From contig NZ_CP015110.1 in NCBI RefSeq assembly GCF_001612555.1, positions 2,046,001 to 2,110,000 of the forward strand: a DNA stretch of 64,000 nt, written 5' to 3'. Source of the stretch: Acinetobacter sp. TGL-Y2. Its GTDB lineage: Bacteria; Pseudomonadota; Gammaproteobacteria; Pseudomonadales; Moraxellaceae. The notes beneath the pieces are model-generated. The model did not search any database, was not told the origin of the DNA, and was given only the letters and a program-made list of their open reading frames with translations. Both the position numbers and the translations under genes were made by a program. How positions within the stretch are numbered: position 1 is the stretch's first letter; each line of letters begins with the position of its first letter. This document shows positions 45,422 through 54,358 of this stretch, one piece after another.

Positions 45422-45970
45422 ATGAAAAAAATCCCTGTAATCAATCTGATTTTAGCAAAATTGCTCCTCCTCTGCTGTGTGGGCGTAGCGAATGCTAATG
45501 TACCCTTCAAAAAAGTTGCACAATGCGAATCAGATTTTTTCAATGGATCATTTTGCTCCAAGAAAAATTTAACGCTCTATAAGAATGTACTCAAAGCTCA
45601 GAAAGCTAATTTTAATAAAAAATACATTTTACTCAATACAGGTGATTCAGATTCTCTAGAACTTATTGCATTAGACACTAAAACAGGAATAGCTTACCCA
45701 CTAAATTATCAATTTACTGGTTGGGAAGATAACCAAGGAAAAGTACTCAAAAAACCTTCTTTTCAGTTTTCACTCAATACACCGAAAGTCTGCTTATCTG
45801 GTTCTCAATATGATGGTGAACATCCTGGCACTCATGAAACCTATAGCAATATTCGACAATGTTTTGAAATCAAAACAGATCAAAATTTTACAGGTTTTGA
45901 ATCAGTTTATTCTGATAAAATTCAACACGAATATCATGGAAAAACAAAAACATGGAAGCCCATCTCTTAA
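45422..45970 (+). CDS. Secreted protein, unknown
   Basis: The 182-aa product starts with a signal peptide (MKKIPVINLILAKLLLLCCVGVANA, cut near residue 25) and has four Cys residues in the mature part (CESDF, FCSKK, VCLSG, QCFEI), suggesting two disulfides in the periplasm. No domain is recognised. The gene begins 43 bases after the DUF4385 stop and could be read with it. A terminator follows. Confidence 0.75.
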   Translation: MKKIPVINLILAKLLLLCCVGVANANVPFKKVAQCESDFFNGSFCSKKNLTLYKNVLKAQKANFNKKYILLNTGDSDSLELIALDTKTGIAYPLNYQFTGWEDNQGKVLKKPSFQFSLNTPKVCLSGSQYDGEHPGTHETYSNIRQCFEIKTDQNFTGFESVYSDKIQHEYHGKTKTWKPIS

Positions 45971-45972
45971 TA

Positions 45973-45998
45973 TTAAAAAAGAGGCTTTAAGCCTCTTT
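45973..45998. terminator. Bidirectional terminator before tsaD end
   Basis: AAAGAGGC and GCCTCTTT pair over TTTAA, between the convergent stops at 45970 and 46012. Confidence 0.87.
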
Positions 45999-46011
45999 AC
46001 TATTTTATTTT

Positions 46012-47028
46012 TTAAACTGATTCAGGATTAGTCAATTCGGTCATGGGCCAGCGTGGTGTAGTGGTCACCGCCAAGCCATCTTGTTGACCTGCTTTTAAAC
46101 GCTGATATCCTGCAAAGGCAATCATGGCACCATTATCGGTACACAGCGCAGGTTCAGCATAATACACTTGCGCTTTAATCTTGGCCAAGTCTGCCTCTAA
46201 ACGCTCACGTAAGCGACTGTTGGCACTCACGCCACCTGCAATCACCAACCGTTTTAAACCAGTTTGCTTAAGTGCTTTTACCGACTTTTTAACCAAAGTA
46301 TCCACCAAAGCCTCTTGGAAAGATGCTGCAATATCTGCCTCACGTCCCTGACCTTCTACTTTTTTAAGCTGATTCGATACTGACGTTTTTAAACCACTGA
46401 AAGAAAAATTTAAGCCTTGATGCAACATCGGACGGGGAAAATCGAAACCTTTGGCATCCCCCTGTAAAGCAAGTTTTGAAATATTTGGACCACCCGGATA
46501 AGGCAAACCCATCATTTTCGCAACTTTATCAAATGCTTCACCAGCGGCATCATCAATCGACTCACCCAAAATCTCATATTGACCAATACCATGGGCTGCC
46601 ATGAGTTGGGTATGACCACCCGAAACCAACAATGCTACAAACGGAAATTCCGGTGGAGTTTCAGATAATAATGGAGCAAGCATATGACCTTCCATATGAT
46701 GCACGCCAATGGCAGGTTTGTTTAAAGCAAAGGCCAAAGTCCGACCAAACAGCGCGCCTGTCATCAGCGCACCCATCAAACCCGGTCCACGCGTATATGC
46801 AATCGCATCGATTTCAGATTTTCTAACCTGACATTCGTCAAGCAACTGATTGATTAAAGGAATTAATTTACGTACATGATCACGTGATGCAAGCTCTGGC
46901 ACTACCCCGCCGTATTCTGCGTGCAGTTTAATTTGACTATATAACACCTGTCCTCTTAAGCCGACTTCACTGTCATATAGTGCGAGACCTGTTTCATCAC
47001 ACGACGTTTCTAAGCCTAAAACGATCAT
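46012..47028 (-). CDS. tsaD: TsaD, tRNA threonylcarbamoyladenosine synthase subunit
   Basis: ATG 47028 ([18 protein letters not shown]) is the family start; 8 further codons upstream are unsupported. The 338-aa ASKHA-fold protein transfers the threonylcarbamoyl group to A37 of ANN-decoding tRNAs, in complex with TsaB and TsaE. Motifs seen are [10 protein letters not shown] (metal-binding His), [34 protein letters not shown] and [14 protein letters not shown]. It diverges from rpsU, an arrangement widely conserved in gammaproteobacteria. Confidence 0.96.
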   Translation of the reverse strand: MIVLGLETSCDETGLALYDSEVGLRGQVLYSQIKLHAEYGGVVPELASRDHVRKLIPLINQLLDECQVRKSEIDAIAYTRGPGLMGALMTGALFGRTLAFALNKPAIGVHHMEGHMLAPLLSETPPEFPFVALLVSGGHTQLMAAHGIGQYEILGESIDDAAGEAFDKVAKMMGLPYPGGPNISKLALQGDAKGFDFPRPMLHQGLNFSFSGLKTSVSNQLKKVEGQGREADIAASFQEALVDTLVKKSVKALKQTGLKRLVIAGGVSANSRLRERLEADLAKIKAQVYYAEPALCTDNGAMIAFAGYQRLKAGQQDGLAVTTTPRWPMTELTNPESV

Positions 47029-47076
47029 TAAACTGCCTTTAACCCATTTCAAAATATTGCTAAAGCTATTATAGAC

Positions 47077-47105
47077 TTGTGGTATGAGATGTAAATGAGT
47101 AAAAT
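47077..47105 (+). promoter_or_regulatory. Probable rpsU promoter
   Basis: TTGTGG (47077-47082) and TAAAAT (47100-47105) are separated by 17 bases. The predicted start near 47112 would leave a leader of about 60 nt that contains the hairpin at 47122-47147. Confidence 0.5.
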
Positions 47106-47121
47106 ACTGTCCTTCACTTGT

Positions 47122-47147
47122 GACTTAGCGCAATAGTGCGTTAAGTC
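47122..47147 (+). promoter_or_regulatory. Hairpin in the rpsU leader
   Basis: GACTTAGCGCA and TGCGTTAAGTC pair over ATAG with one G-T wobble. It ends 25 bases before the rpsU ATG, just ahead of the AGAGGA ribosome site, and has no T tract. It may affect translation or be the site of autoregulation. Confidence 0.5.
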
Positions 47148-47172
47148 TTATCCATAAACTAGAGGATTCTTC

Positions 47173-47388
47173 ATGCCACAAGTTAAATTGAAAGAAGGCG
47201 AGCCAGTAGACGTAGCGATCCGTCGCTTCAAACGTTCATGCGAAAAAGCTGGTGTTTTAGCAGATGTTCGTAAACGCGAATTCTACGAAAAACCAACTCA
47301 AGAACGTAAGCGCAAGAAAGCTGCTGCAGTTAAACGCTACCAAAAGAAATTGGCGCGTGAGTCTGTACGTACAACTCGCCTTTACTAA
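47173..47388 (+). CDS. rpsU: Ribosomal protein S21
   Basis: The 71-aa basic protein ([27 protein letters not shown], ending [10 protein letters not shown]) matches bS21 in full length. S21 is needed for initiation on the small subunit. An AGAGGA site precedes the ATG. It is followed 37 bases later by yqeY rather than dnaG, as in many gammaproteobacteria outside the enterics. Confidence 0.97.
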
Positions 47389-47425
47389 AATTAATTTGTG
47401 ACTCACTGACTGCTTGGATATATAG

Positions 47426-47872
47426 ATGACGACTTTAAAAGACCAAATTACTGATGCATTGAAAATTTCTATGCGTGCCAAAGATATGGCAACAGTAACG
47501 GTTCTGCGTGGTCTCCAAGCAGCAATTAAACAAATTGAAATCGATGAGCGTATTGAACTTGATGAAAATCGAGTTCTTGCGGTCATTGAAAAGCAAATCA
47601 AACAACGTAAAGAGTCGATTAAAGCCTATGAAGGCGCTAATCGACAAGACTTAGCTAGTAAGGAACAAGCCGAATTTGAGATTATTTCTCAATTTCTACC
47701 AGCCGCTATGACTGAGGAAGAACTTGATTCCGTGATTGAGCAAACTATTCTTGCTCAACAAGCTACTAGCATTAAAGATATGGGTAAGGTGATGAATTCT
47801 CTACGTCCGATCATAGCCGGGCGTGCCGATCCTGCACAAGTTTCATCAAAAATTAAAGCGAAACTGGCTTAA
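47426..47872 (+). CDS. GatB/YqeY-domain protein
   Basis: The 148-aa protein is a stand-alone GatB/YqeY domain (TTLKDQITDALKISMRAKDM, VIEKQIKQRKESIKAYEGANR, ISQFLPAAMTEEELD, IKDMGKVMNSLRPIIAGRAD). The related tail of GatB binds tRNA in amidotransferases; the role of the stand-alone form is unclear. It follows rpsU closely and is probably in its operon. Confidence 0.92.
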   Translation: MTTLKDQITDALKISMRAKDMATVTVLRGLQAAIKQIEIDERIELDENRVLAVIEKQIKQRKESIKAYEGANRQDLASKEQAEFEIISQFLPAAMTEEELDSVIEQTILAQQATSIKDMGKVMNSLRPIIAGRADPAQVSSKIKAKLA

Positions 47873-47902
47873 CCCCACACCTCTATTCACGTTTGATTTG
47901 GT

Positions 47903-47937
47903 CTATTTAACTTAAGTTCGACTAATAAGTTAAATAG
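47903..47937 (+). repeat. Perfect inverted repeat downstream of yqeY
   Basis: CTATTTAACTT (47903-47913) and AAGTTAAATAG (47927-47937) are exact complements with a 13-base loop, 30 bases after the yqeY stop. It may end or protect the rpsU-yqeY transcript, though it has no T tract. Confidence 0.6.
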
Positions 47938-48034
47938 CCACAGCAGTGACTGCACATTTCTATAAAAATAATAAATTTCGTCCCCTTCCAAACATGATTA
48001 TTCGTCTATTTTTTAGAATCTTCTTTTTTAAGCA

Positions 48035-48433
48035 TTACTTCACCTGATTTAAATCACATTCAATGTGGTATCGACTGAGCAGTTGCATCTCTTTTGACTT
48101 TTTCACTTGTACTATCACATCTTGCTTAGTCATATTGGTATATGAAAATGGCAAACTTGCTCGATTTTGATCGATCAATTGATAAAAGTCGTCTACATAG
48201 ATAGCCACGATTGAACAATATTGATTTTTTTGCTGCGGATTAAATTGAACGGTTGAATTGGGTAAAGATCTTAAAAATTGGCGCATATCTGTCGTGTATG
48301 TATTGGAAATCTTGTCCATTTCACGCAGATATTTTTCAGGCACATTTTGTGCGATGGCTTGAGACCCCACCCAGATTAAACTCAGTGCCACAATTATTTT
48401 CTTATTCAATTCTACTTTCTTCAGTACATCCAT
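48035..48433 (-). CDS. Small secreted protein, unknown
   Basis: The 132-aa product has a signal peptide (KKIIVALSLIWVGSQAIAQ, cut near residue 29). The mature helical protein has two Cys residues (in QYCSI and HIECD) that may pair. A TATAAT-like box lies only a few bases upstream of the ATG and no ribosome site is visible, so the transcript may be nearly leaderless or the start may differ. Unknown family. Confidence 0.65.
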   Translation of the reverse strand: MDVLKKVELNKKIIVALSLIWVGSQAIAQNVPEKYLREMDKISNTYTTDMRQFLRSLPNSTVQFNPQQKNQYCSIVAIYVDDFYQLIDQNRASLPFSYTNMTKQDVIVQVKKSKEMQLLSRYHIECDLNQVK

Positions 48434-48470
48434 AGGCTTATATTATACTTTAAATCAATCCATTGACTGC

Positions 48471-48868
48471 TTAATTTACTGAGTGTGAACAAAATTTTAT
48501 TTCAACAAAATCAGGCTTATAATCCGCATAAAACTGCTCATTTGGCGCAGGAACGACTCCCTCAACCACAGCGCCTAAATGTAATCTCAAAATATCTGGC
48601 AAATCCAAACGATAAGAATAAATCGGACTTGCACACAATGCACAAAAAACACGCGCCTTATTCGGCGTATGAAAATATTCTTTTAAATATTCTGAGCCCA
48701 TGAGAATTTCAAATTGAGATTGATCAATGGGGCTATTCCATCCACATAATCCGCCTTGAGCCTGCCTTGAGCCTGCCTACAGTCCAGACAAAAACATAAA
48801 ATACTGTTTTTAAGCTCTGCATGATAGATATAACTGACTTTTCCGCATAAACATTGACCTTTAAGCAT
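48471..48868 (-). pseudogene. GFA-family (CENP-V/GFA) gene broken by an 11-bp tandem duplication
   Basis: Two frames together give a glutathione-dependent formaldehyde-activating-type protein. The N-terminal part is MLKGQCLCGKVSYIYHAELKNS with CFCLDCRQAQG (48868 to about 48750), and the C-terminal part is NKARVFCALCASPIYSYR (48701-48471). The zinc Cys pairs CLC, CFCxxC and CxxC are all kept. The break is a duplicated AGGCAGGCTCA (minus strand; 48753-48763 and 48764-48774). Removing one copy restores CRQAQGGLCGWNSPIDQ and the full frame of about 128 residues. It is probably a recent inactivation. Confidence 0.85.
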
Positions 48869-48923
48869 GCTACTTCTTCAATCTCAGCTTGAATCTCATC
48901 ATAAGTGAGCTTAAATATTGATA

Positions 48924-50363
48924 CTAAATTCTCTGCTGACGTTCACTCTGCATTTCTTTTAAACGCATATCTATTTTGGCAGACATGGCATTATTGCTTT
49001 TCGCCAAACGCTGCGCATGTAATAGCGATTTAATTGCGGTTTCTTCTGCGCCTTTCCAATACTCCGCTTCTGCTCGATAGCGCAGCACATTAACCGTACG
49101 CATTGGATTATCTTGATCCATATTGGCTCCGCGCTGTAACAACTGCCACCCCACAATATCACGATAATTCTTTTGAACGAATTTATTTACAATGCGATCC
49201 GCCGCTGCATAATCATTTTTTCTTAAATAAATATCTGCCAATTTATAAGCTAAAACTCTATTTTCAGGCATGATTCTTTGCTTTGAGATAATACTCTTCA
49301 AAGCATCATCTAATTTATTTTGCCCTAAAAAAATATCGGCTTGAATTAAGCTGACTAGCGTATGTTCAGCATTGAGTTGCCTTGCGATATTAAGCTGCTG
49401 CTGAGCAAGCGTATAGTCTCCCCGCCCCAAATGATAAGCACTCAGTGCTAAAATCCCTGCAAAATTTTGACCGCGGGCAATGGTATTGAGTTGTATTTCA
49501 TTGGTTTGATTACTGACCACAGCGGTATACCACTTGATCACATCAAATTCTTGCTGAGTATTGCTATAGGGCACTCGTGGCAATTGATTGGCTCTTAAAC
49601 GCGCCTCACTCATACGCTGTGATGTCAATGGATGGGTAAACCAAAAGTCAGGCAAAAAACTAACGCGTGCCGTCGCACGATTCATCGTTTCAAAAAAATC
49701 TGCCATGCTTTGTGGGTTATAGCCTGAGGCATACATGAGCTGCATTCCAATACGGTCAGCCTCACGCTCTTGATTACGACTATAACTCAACTGCCGATCT
49801 ATCATCGCAGCTTGCGTTCCCAGCATGACCGCACTTCCGACATCGCCATCCGCTTGAGAGGCAATCGCTGCACCCACAATAATACCGGCAAGCGCCAATA
49901 AGCCCTGCCCCTTAAAAGCTTCTTGAGAGCGACTAAAATGGCGCTGTGATACATGCGCAATCTCATGTGCCATAACCCCTGCCACTTCATCGAGATTTTT
50001 GGACGAGGTAATTAAGCCACTGTTTAAGGCAAACAATCCACCCGGTACTGCAAATGCATTAATTTGCGGATCTTTAATCATCACTAGACCAATGGGGCTA
50101 CCCAATTGGGTCTGACTCAAAATGCGCGTAAATATGGTCATGAACTGATCTTCAAGCCAGACATTATTTAAGACCGGCATTTGATGTTGAACTTGGCGAT
50201 AAACTTTCTCACCAATCATTTTTTCTTTTTGACGATCGATCAGACCGACCCCACTGCCAATATCTGGGATGTCAAATTGAGGTGAATTTACGGGGTGAAA
50301 ATCATCCGCGAGACCACATGCAGAACTTAGACTTAAACTCAATGTAAGGATGATTTTCTTCAA
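48924..50363 (-). CDS. BepA-like M48 metalloprotease with TPR repeats
   Basis: The 479-aa protein has a signal peptide (MKKIILTLSLSLSSACGLA), a zinc protease core with HEIAH (His133, Glu134, His137) and the third ligand in NQEREADRIGM (near residue 200), and TPR-like helices in the last 200 residues (YHLGRGDYTLAQQQLNIARQ, LADIYLRKNDYAAADRIV). BepA and YfgC relatives are periplasmic quality-control proteases for LptD and other outer-membrane proteins. It is monocistronic. Confidence 0.92.
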   Translation of the reverse strand: MKKIILTLSLSLSSACGLADDFHPVNSPQFDIPDIGSGVGLIDRQKEKMIGEKVYRQVQHQMPVLNNVWLEDQFMTIFTRILSQTQLGSPIGLVMIKDPQINAFAVPGGLFALNSGLITSSKNLDEVAGVMAHEIAHVSQRHFSRSQEAFKGQGLLALAGIIVGAAIASQADGDVGSAVMLGTQAAMIDRQLSYSRNQEREADRIGMQLMYASGYNPQSMADFFETMNRATARVSFLPDFWFTHPLTSQRMSEARLRANQLPRVPYSNTQQEFDVIKWYTAVVSNQTNEIQLNTIARGQNFAGILALSAYHLGRGDYTLAQQQLNIARQLNAEHTLVSLIQADIFLGQNKLDDALKSIISKQRIMPENRVLAYKLADIYLRKNDYAAADRIVNKFVQKNYRDIVGWQLLQRGANMDQDNPMRTVNVLRYRAEAEYWKGAEETAIKSLLHAQRLAKSNNAMSAKIDMRLKEMQSERQQRI

Positions 50364-50496
50364 AGCGCAGGCTCATAGACAACTTAAAAATGACTATAGC
50401 ATCGAAATAAGAATACATGCGCAGTGAAGTGTTATGAAATTTTTACTGTATCTCCCCACTTGTTCGATCCATAAAACACATAAGCCCAAGAATATC

Positions 50497-51462
50497 TTAA
50501 TGCTGAGGATTTACGAGATATTTGGGTATGCGACCTTCTAAGGCATCTACTAGGTTCTGATAGGCCAAATTGGCCATTTTAAAGCGTGTTTCAGCTGTTG
50601 CTGAACCAACATGTGGCAGTGTCACAACATTATCTAACTCAAATAACGCTGAGCTTTGTAAAGGTTCTTTTTGATAGACATCCAGTCCCGCGGCGAAAAT
50701 TTGCTTTTGTTTTAAAGCATCCACGAGTGCTGATTCGTCGACGACTGAACCGCGTGCAATATTGACAAAAACTGCATGCTTTTGCATTGAGGCAAATTGC
50801 TTAGCACCCATCAGTGCTTTTGAATCCGAATTTAAATCCACCGCGACCACAACAAAGTCCGATTGAGTTAATAATTCATCTAAACCACAATATGTCGCAC
50901 CAAGTGACTCTGCCAATTCAATTTTTTCATTACGGTTGTGGTACAAAATATTCATATTAAAGCCATGAAATCCGCGCCTAGCAATTGCAGCACCAATATG
51001 ACCTAAGCCAATAATGCCCAGCGTTTTTCCAAAAATATCTTGACCAAACTGTACAGCAACCGCTGTTCGTGTCCAATGACCTTGCTTGGTCCAAGCATCT
51101 AAATGAGCAACTTGACGCGCGGCACTCATCAGCAAACCAAAGGCTAAATCGGCTGTGGTTTCGGTGAGGACATGAGGCGTATTAGATAGCCAAATATTGT
51201 GAGCATGGAGATAATTAAGGTCATAATTGTCATACCCTACACTGACTGAAGAAATTATTTTCAGTTTCGTGGCGGTCTCTAAGTTTTTTTCATTCAGAAG
51301 TCGACCTGCGCCAATCATGCCATCTGCATCTTTGACCGCTTCACGGATTTGTGTATTGACATCACCCAGCTTTGGATCAATACAAATTACATTATATTGA
51401 GCGTGTAATTTTTCTAAAATAATCGGATCAATTTGGCTAAATACGACAACATTCTGACTCAT
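50497..51462 (-). CDS. D-2-hydroxyacid dehydrogenase (glyoxylate/hydroxypyruvate reductase type)
   Basis: ATG 51462 (MSQNVVVFSQIDP) has an AGGA site 7 bases away; a GTG two codons earlier is too close to it. The 321-aa enzyme has the NAD(P)-binding GKTLGIIGLGHIGAAIARRG, the catalytic Arg in VNIARGSVVDESALVDAL, Glu in DVYQKEPL and His in VTLPHVGSATAETR. These match the GhrB-like group reducing glyoxylate, hydroxypyruvate or 2-ketogluconate. No other pathway gene is adjacent, so the substrate is open. Confidence 0.9.
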   Translation of the reverse strand: MSQNVVVFSQIDPIILEKLHAQYNVICIDPKLGDVNTQIREAVKDADGMIGAGRLLNEKNLETATKLKIISSVSVGYDNYDLNYLHAHNIWLSNTPHVLTETTADLAFGLLMSAARQVAHLDAWTKQGHWTRTAVAVQFGQDIFGKTLGIIGLGHIGAAIARRGFHGFNMNILYHNRNEKIELAESLGATYCGLDELLTQSDFVVVAVDLNSDSKALMGAKQFASMQKHAVFVNIARGSVVDESALVDALKQKQIFAAGLDVYQKEPLQSSALFELDNVVTLPHVGSATAETRFKMANLAYQNLVDALEGRIPKYLVNPQH

Positions 51463-51503
51463 TTTCACATCCTGTTTTTTATTTCCTACATACTTTCAAA
51501 ATA

Positions 51504-52217
51504 CTACTTTTGCATCATTTGCCAAAGTTTTGCTTTTAACGCGGGTTGTTCCAGCATGTCTTGTAAACTTGCCAATTCAAGCATGGCATGAGCATGGATA
51601 TGCGGCAATTGTCCTAAACAAATCTTGGTTTTTTCAGCACAAATTGCATCTAAAAAGCCCTGTATATAGCTCTTCGCACCGCGTCCATCTTGTAAATTAA
51701 TCAAAGCAAAAGGCCATTTCAATTGAAAATATTGACCGTGCATTGCAGATTGAATATTACGCCACAATTGATTCTGCTCGGTGCTCATACTCATTACATC
51801 GACCACAATGACGCAGTTATCCAAACACAACGCTTGCAACTCAAAGGCGTCCAGCTTTAGCGCAGAAGGAGTTTCGGCACTTAATGACGTACTCAGTTGA
51901 GTAACTTGAACGGCTTCTTTAACCTGAATCGTTTTCGCTAGAGGTTGGATGGTTTTTTCTTGTTTTAGCGCATCAATTTCTTCTGCGTATACAGGTGCTT
52001 GATCTTGATGCTTGGTCTGTTCTTGGAGACCAGTTGAATCTTTAAAACTGTGAAATGCATTATTTTCGGGCGCAGCTTGATCTCGATATAAGGAATTTGA
52101 ATAGGCACGCGTATCTACGTCAGTTTTAGGCATCCAAATATCGATACCCATCACTGCCATAATACTTCGCTGATGCTCTACCATATTCACATTCATTACA
52201 TCGTTTCTAGTATTCAT
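51504..52217 (-). CDS. Hypothetical protein, possibly HolD-like
   Basis: The 237-aa soluble protein has a short N-terminal helix (EHQRSIMAVMGIDIWMP), a low-complexity middle (about 40-110) and an alpha/beta C-terminal half (NCVIVVDVMSMSTEQNQLWRNI, QLKWPFALINLQDGRGAKSYIQGFLDAI). An N-terminal 'xxMGIxxW' peptide followed by a variable linker is reminiscent of the DNA polymerase III psi subunit (HolD), which binds chi through such a segment. This is weak evidence and I give no symbol. It sits alone between the dehydrogenase and the M48-like gene. Confidence 0.65.
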   Translation of the reverse strand: MNTRNDVMNVNMVEHQRSIMAVMGIDIWMPKTDVDTRAYSNSLYRDQAAPENNAFHSFKDSTGLQEQTKHQDQAPVYAEEIDALKQEKTIQPLAKTIQVKEAVQVTQLSTSLSAETPSALKLDAFELQALCLDNCVIVVDVMSMSTEQNQLWRNIQSAMHGQYFQLKWPFALINLQDGRGAKSYIQGFLDAICAEKTKICLGQLPHIHAHAMLELASLQDMLEQPALKAKLWQMMQK

Positions 52218-52349
52218 CGGGTCGGGTATTCTAACGATTTTTAAAGTTCTTTGCTGAGCTTTAAATCCTCAATTAAAACCTATGTGCTGCATATTAATTC
52301 ATCTTAAACAATTATTCAGTCTATTTTCAATGCCATCACGCCTTTTCAT

Positions 52350-54254
52350 TTAAACAATGATGACGCTATTTTTCTTATGCATCTGATCAACAATTTCAGC
52401 ACTTTCAAAACCAAGACGCCAATACAGCAGTTCCAATACATCCAGCTCATCTTGGGTAATGATTCGATCATGCCATAAGCAAATTTCAGCCACACCCAAA
52501 ATACTCAATCGATCCCGCAGCAGTAGTCCTGCAATGTCGTTCATAATTTCGCCCAGATCAATGGGTTCATCTGAGATTTCTTCATACAATTCTAGCTCTT
52601 CTAGGTTCAGCACACGTTCCAAAATTTTGTAACGCACTTCCAGCTGACTGGCACTATTCAACTGTTGAACATGTAGTAAGGCATCAATTAACCGAACAAT
52701 TTGTGGCTTTACCTCTTCCATGGATGTCGGTCGATGAATGGGGAGTAAATTTAACTCAGCTTTGACCTTTTCAATGAGTAAAGCATCGAGTAAACCAATT
52801 TCACCATCTTCTTGAATTATTTTGGCAAGTTTGGTAATAAATTGCCGCGCGCTGGTAGCGGGCATATTGCCCAATTGGCTACAGGCTTCATGAAATATTT
52901 GAATGTGCACGCGTCCATCAATATGCAATAACGAATCGATAATCGCACGGCTGACTTGTGCCTCAGAAGGAATGAACTCTCGATACTGGCGAATCATTAA
53001 AATCGCCACCATTACCTCTCGTGAACCTGTCGCTGTTTGCATCGCGCGCTGAATCAGCTCTGGACGGCTCATTTGTTGGCGTACTTCAGTATTTAAAGGT
53101 TTAATGGCATCTTTAATCGCAAAGCTAATCGGTGACAACCGTAAAAGTGGCAAAGGCTGGGTTGAGACCCAGGGATTATATTCTTCAACAATCGATTCTT
53201 CGAGTGAACGCATTAAGCTAAACAGCGGTTGACTGCGCAGCTTTTGCAAATTTTCCAATTGTAAGTCTTCAAGTAGACTCGGATTTAGTTCATAAATGCG
53301 ATCTTGAATGCTTGGATGAATGTTCAACCAACTTTGTGGGCTGAGCGAATTGGCAAAACACATATGTGAAATGGCTTCTGAGTATTCACTGTGGATTTGC
53401 GATCCTGCATGATGTACATAAATTCGTAACAAGGTTTGCACGTTGGCATTATTTAACAGCAGTCGCTTACTTTTGTTGTCATTGTATAAAGTGCGCCCAC
53501 TGAGACTGAAGTATTTAATTAGACGTGTGATCAGGATGCCTAAACTCCCAATCAGCCAAATTACTCCACCAATGGCGACAAAGCTGGTTTCGAGCTTATG
53601 CCGACTTTGATTTTGATGACCTTGATTTCGAAATCCCTGAAAGCCACGTTTCGATATTTTACTCCCCCATTGACTAAAAGTAATTAGGCCACTGTACAGG
53701 ATTTTTAAGCGAGTATTTTCAGTCGCCTCGCCTGATAAAATCTGATTAAACTCATGCCCAAGCAGACCATAGAGTTCAAGCTCGTCAAGGTTTTGTAGCG
53801 CCCCCCAAGTCAAAATAATCACGGTATTTTTGGGATGAAATCCTGCCGTGAGTGCATTCACCCCAATTTCATCTGGCAATACATAGACGGTGGGGACTTC
53901 AATGGCAAAAGTTTGTGCTAATTTTTCAACAAGCTTTAATGCTACACTTTCCTCTGGCGTACTTTCAACTTTGCTGAGCTGTCGAGCTTTGAGCTGTTTA
54001 GCAAGGGTATGCCCGCCCAGTCGAAATACATAAAATTCATATAAAATTGAACCGCAAATGACGGTCAGTAATGCGGAGACCACAAAAGGGCTAAGAACAT
54101 GCCACCAAATCGATTGCGCTGGATCAATATAATGAACCAACAAGCCCATAATGGTATTTAAAATAGTGATTGCCAAAATGACCGCAAGAAAACACAAACT
54201 TGCAGACCAGACCATATTTTTGTTTTTTATTAAATAATAACTGACATCTTTCAA
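52350..54254 (-). CDS. M48/HtpX-like membrane protein with altered zinc motif
   Basis: The 634-aa protein has membrane spans at about 15-40, 55-75 and 225-245, and an M48 peptidase-like region with DEIGVNALTAGFHPKNTVIILTWG. Where the family has HExxH, this copy reads GHEFNQIL (His167, Glu168, Gln171), so the second zinc His is missing. The last 300 residues are helical and unlike HtpX. It may be an inactive, regulatory or scaffold relative. It begins about 40 bases downstream of the purF terminator. Confidence 0.8.
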   Translation of the reverse strand: MKDVSYYLIKNKNMVWSASLCFLAVILAITILNTIMGLLVHYIDPAQSIWWHVLSPFVVSALLTVICGSILYEFYVFRLGGHTLAKQLKARQLSKVESTPEESVALKLVEKLAQTFAIEVPTVYVLPDEIGVNALTAGFHPKNTVIILTWGALQNLDELELYGLLGHEFNQILSGEATENTRLKILYSGLITFSQWGSKISKRGFQGFRNQGHQNQSRHKLETSFVAIGGVIWLIGSLGILITRLIKYFSLSGRTLYNDNKSKRLLLNNANVQTLLRIYVHHAGSQIHSEYSEAISHMCFANSLSPQSWLNIHPSIQDRIYELNPSLLEDLQLENLQKLRSQPLFSLMRSLEESIVEEYNPWVSTQPLPLLRLSPISFAIKDAIKPLNTEVRQQMSRPELIQRAMQTATGSREVMVAILMIRQYREFIPSEAQVSRAIIDSLLHIDGRVHIQIFHEACSQLGNMPATSARQFITKLAKIIQEDGEIGLLDALLIEKVKAELNLLPIHRPTSMEEVKPQIVRLIDALLHVQQLNSASQLEVRYKILERVLNLEELELYEEISDEPIDLGEIMNDIAGLLLRDRLSILGVAEICLWHDRIITQDELDVLELLYWRLGFESAEIVDQMHKKNSVIIV

Positions 54255-54293
54255 TGTAAATTTTCCTCATTACATTGTTTTGAAATCATAAAT

Positions 54294-54320
54294 TAAAAAA
54301 GCGGGAAATACCCGCTTTTT
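54294..54320 (-). terminator. Terminator of cvpA-purF
   Basis: AAAAAAGCGGG and CCCGCTTTTTT pair over AAATA, about 40 bases past the purF stop, with T runs on either strand. Confidence 0.9.
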
Positions 54321-54358
54321 TAAAATAGAATTTGCTGATTAATGACTTGTAAAAAACC

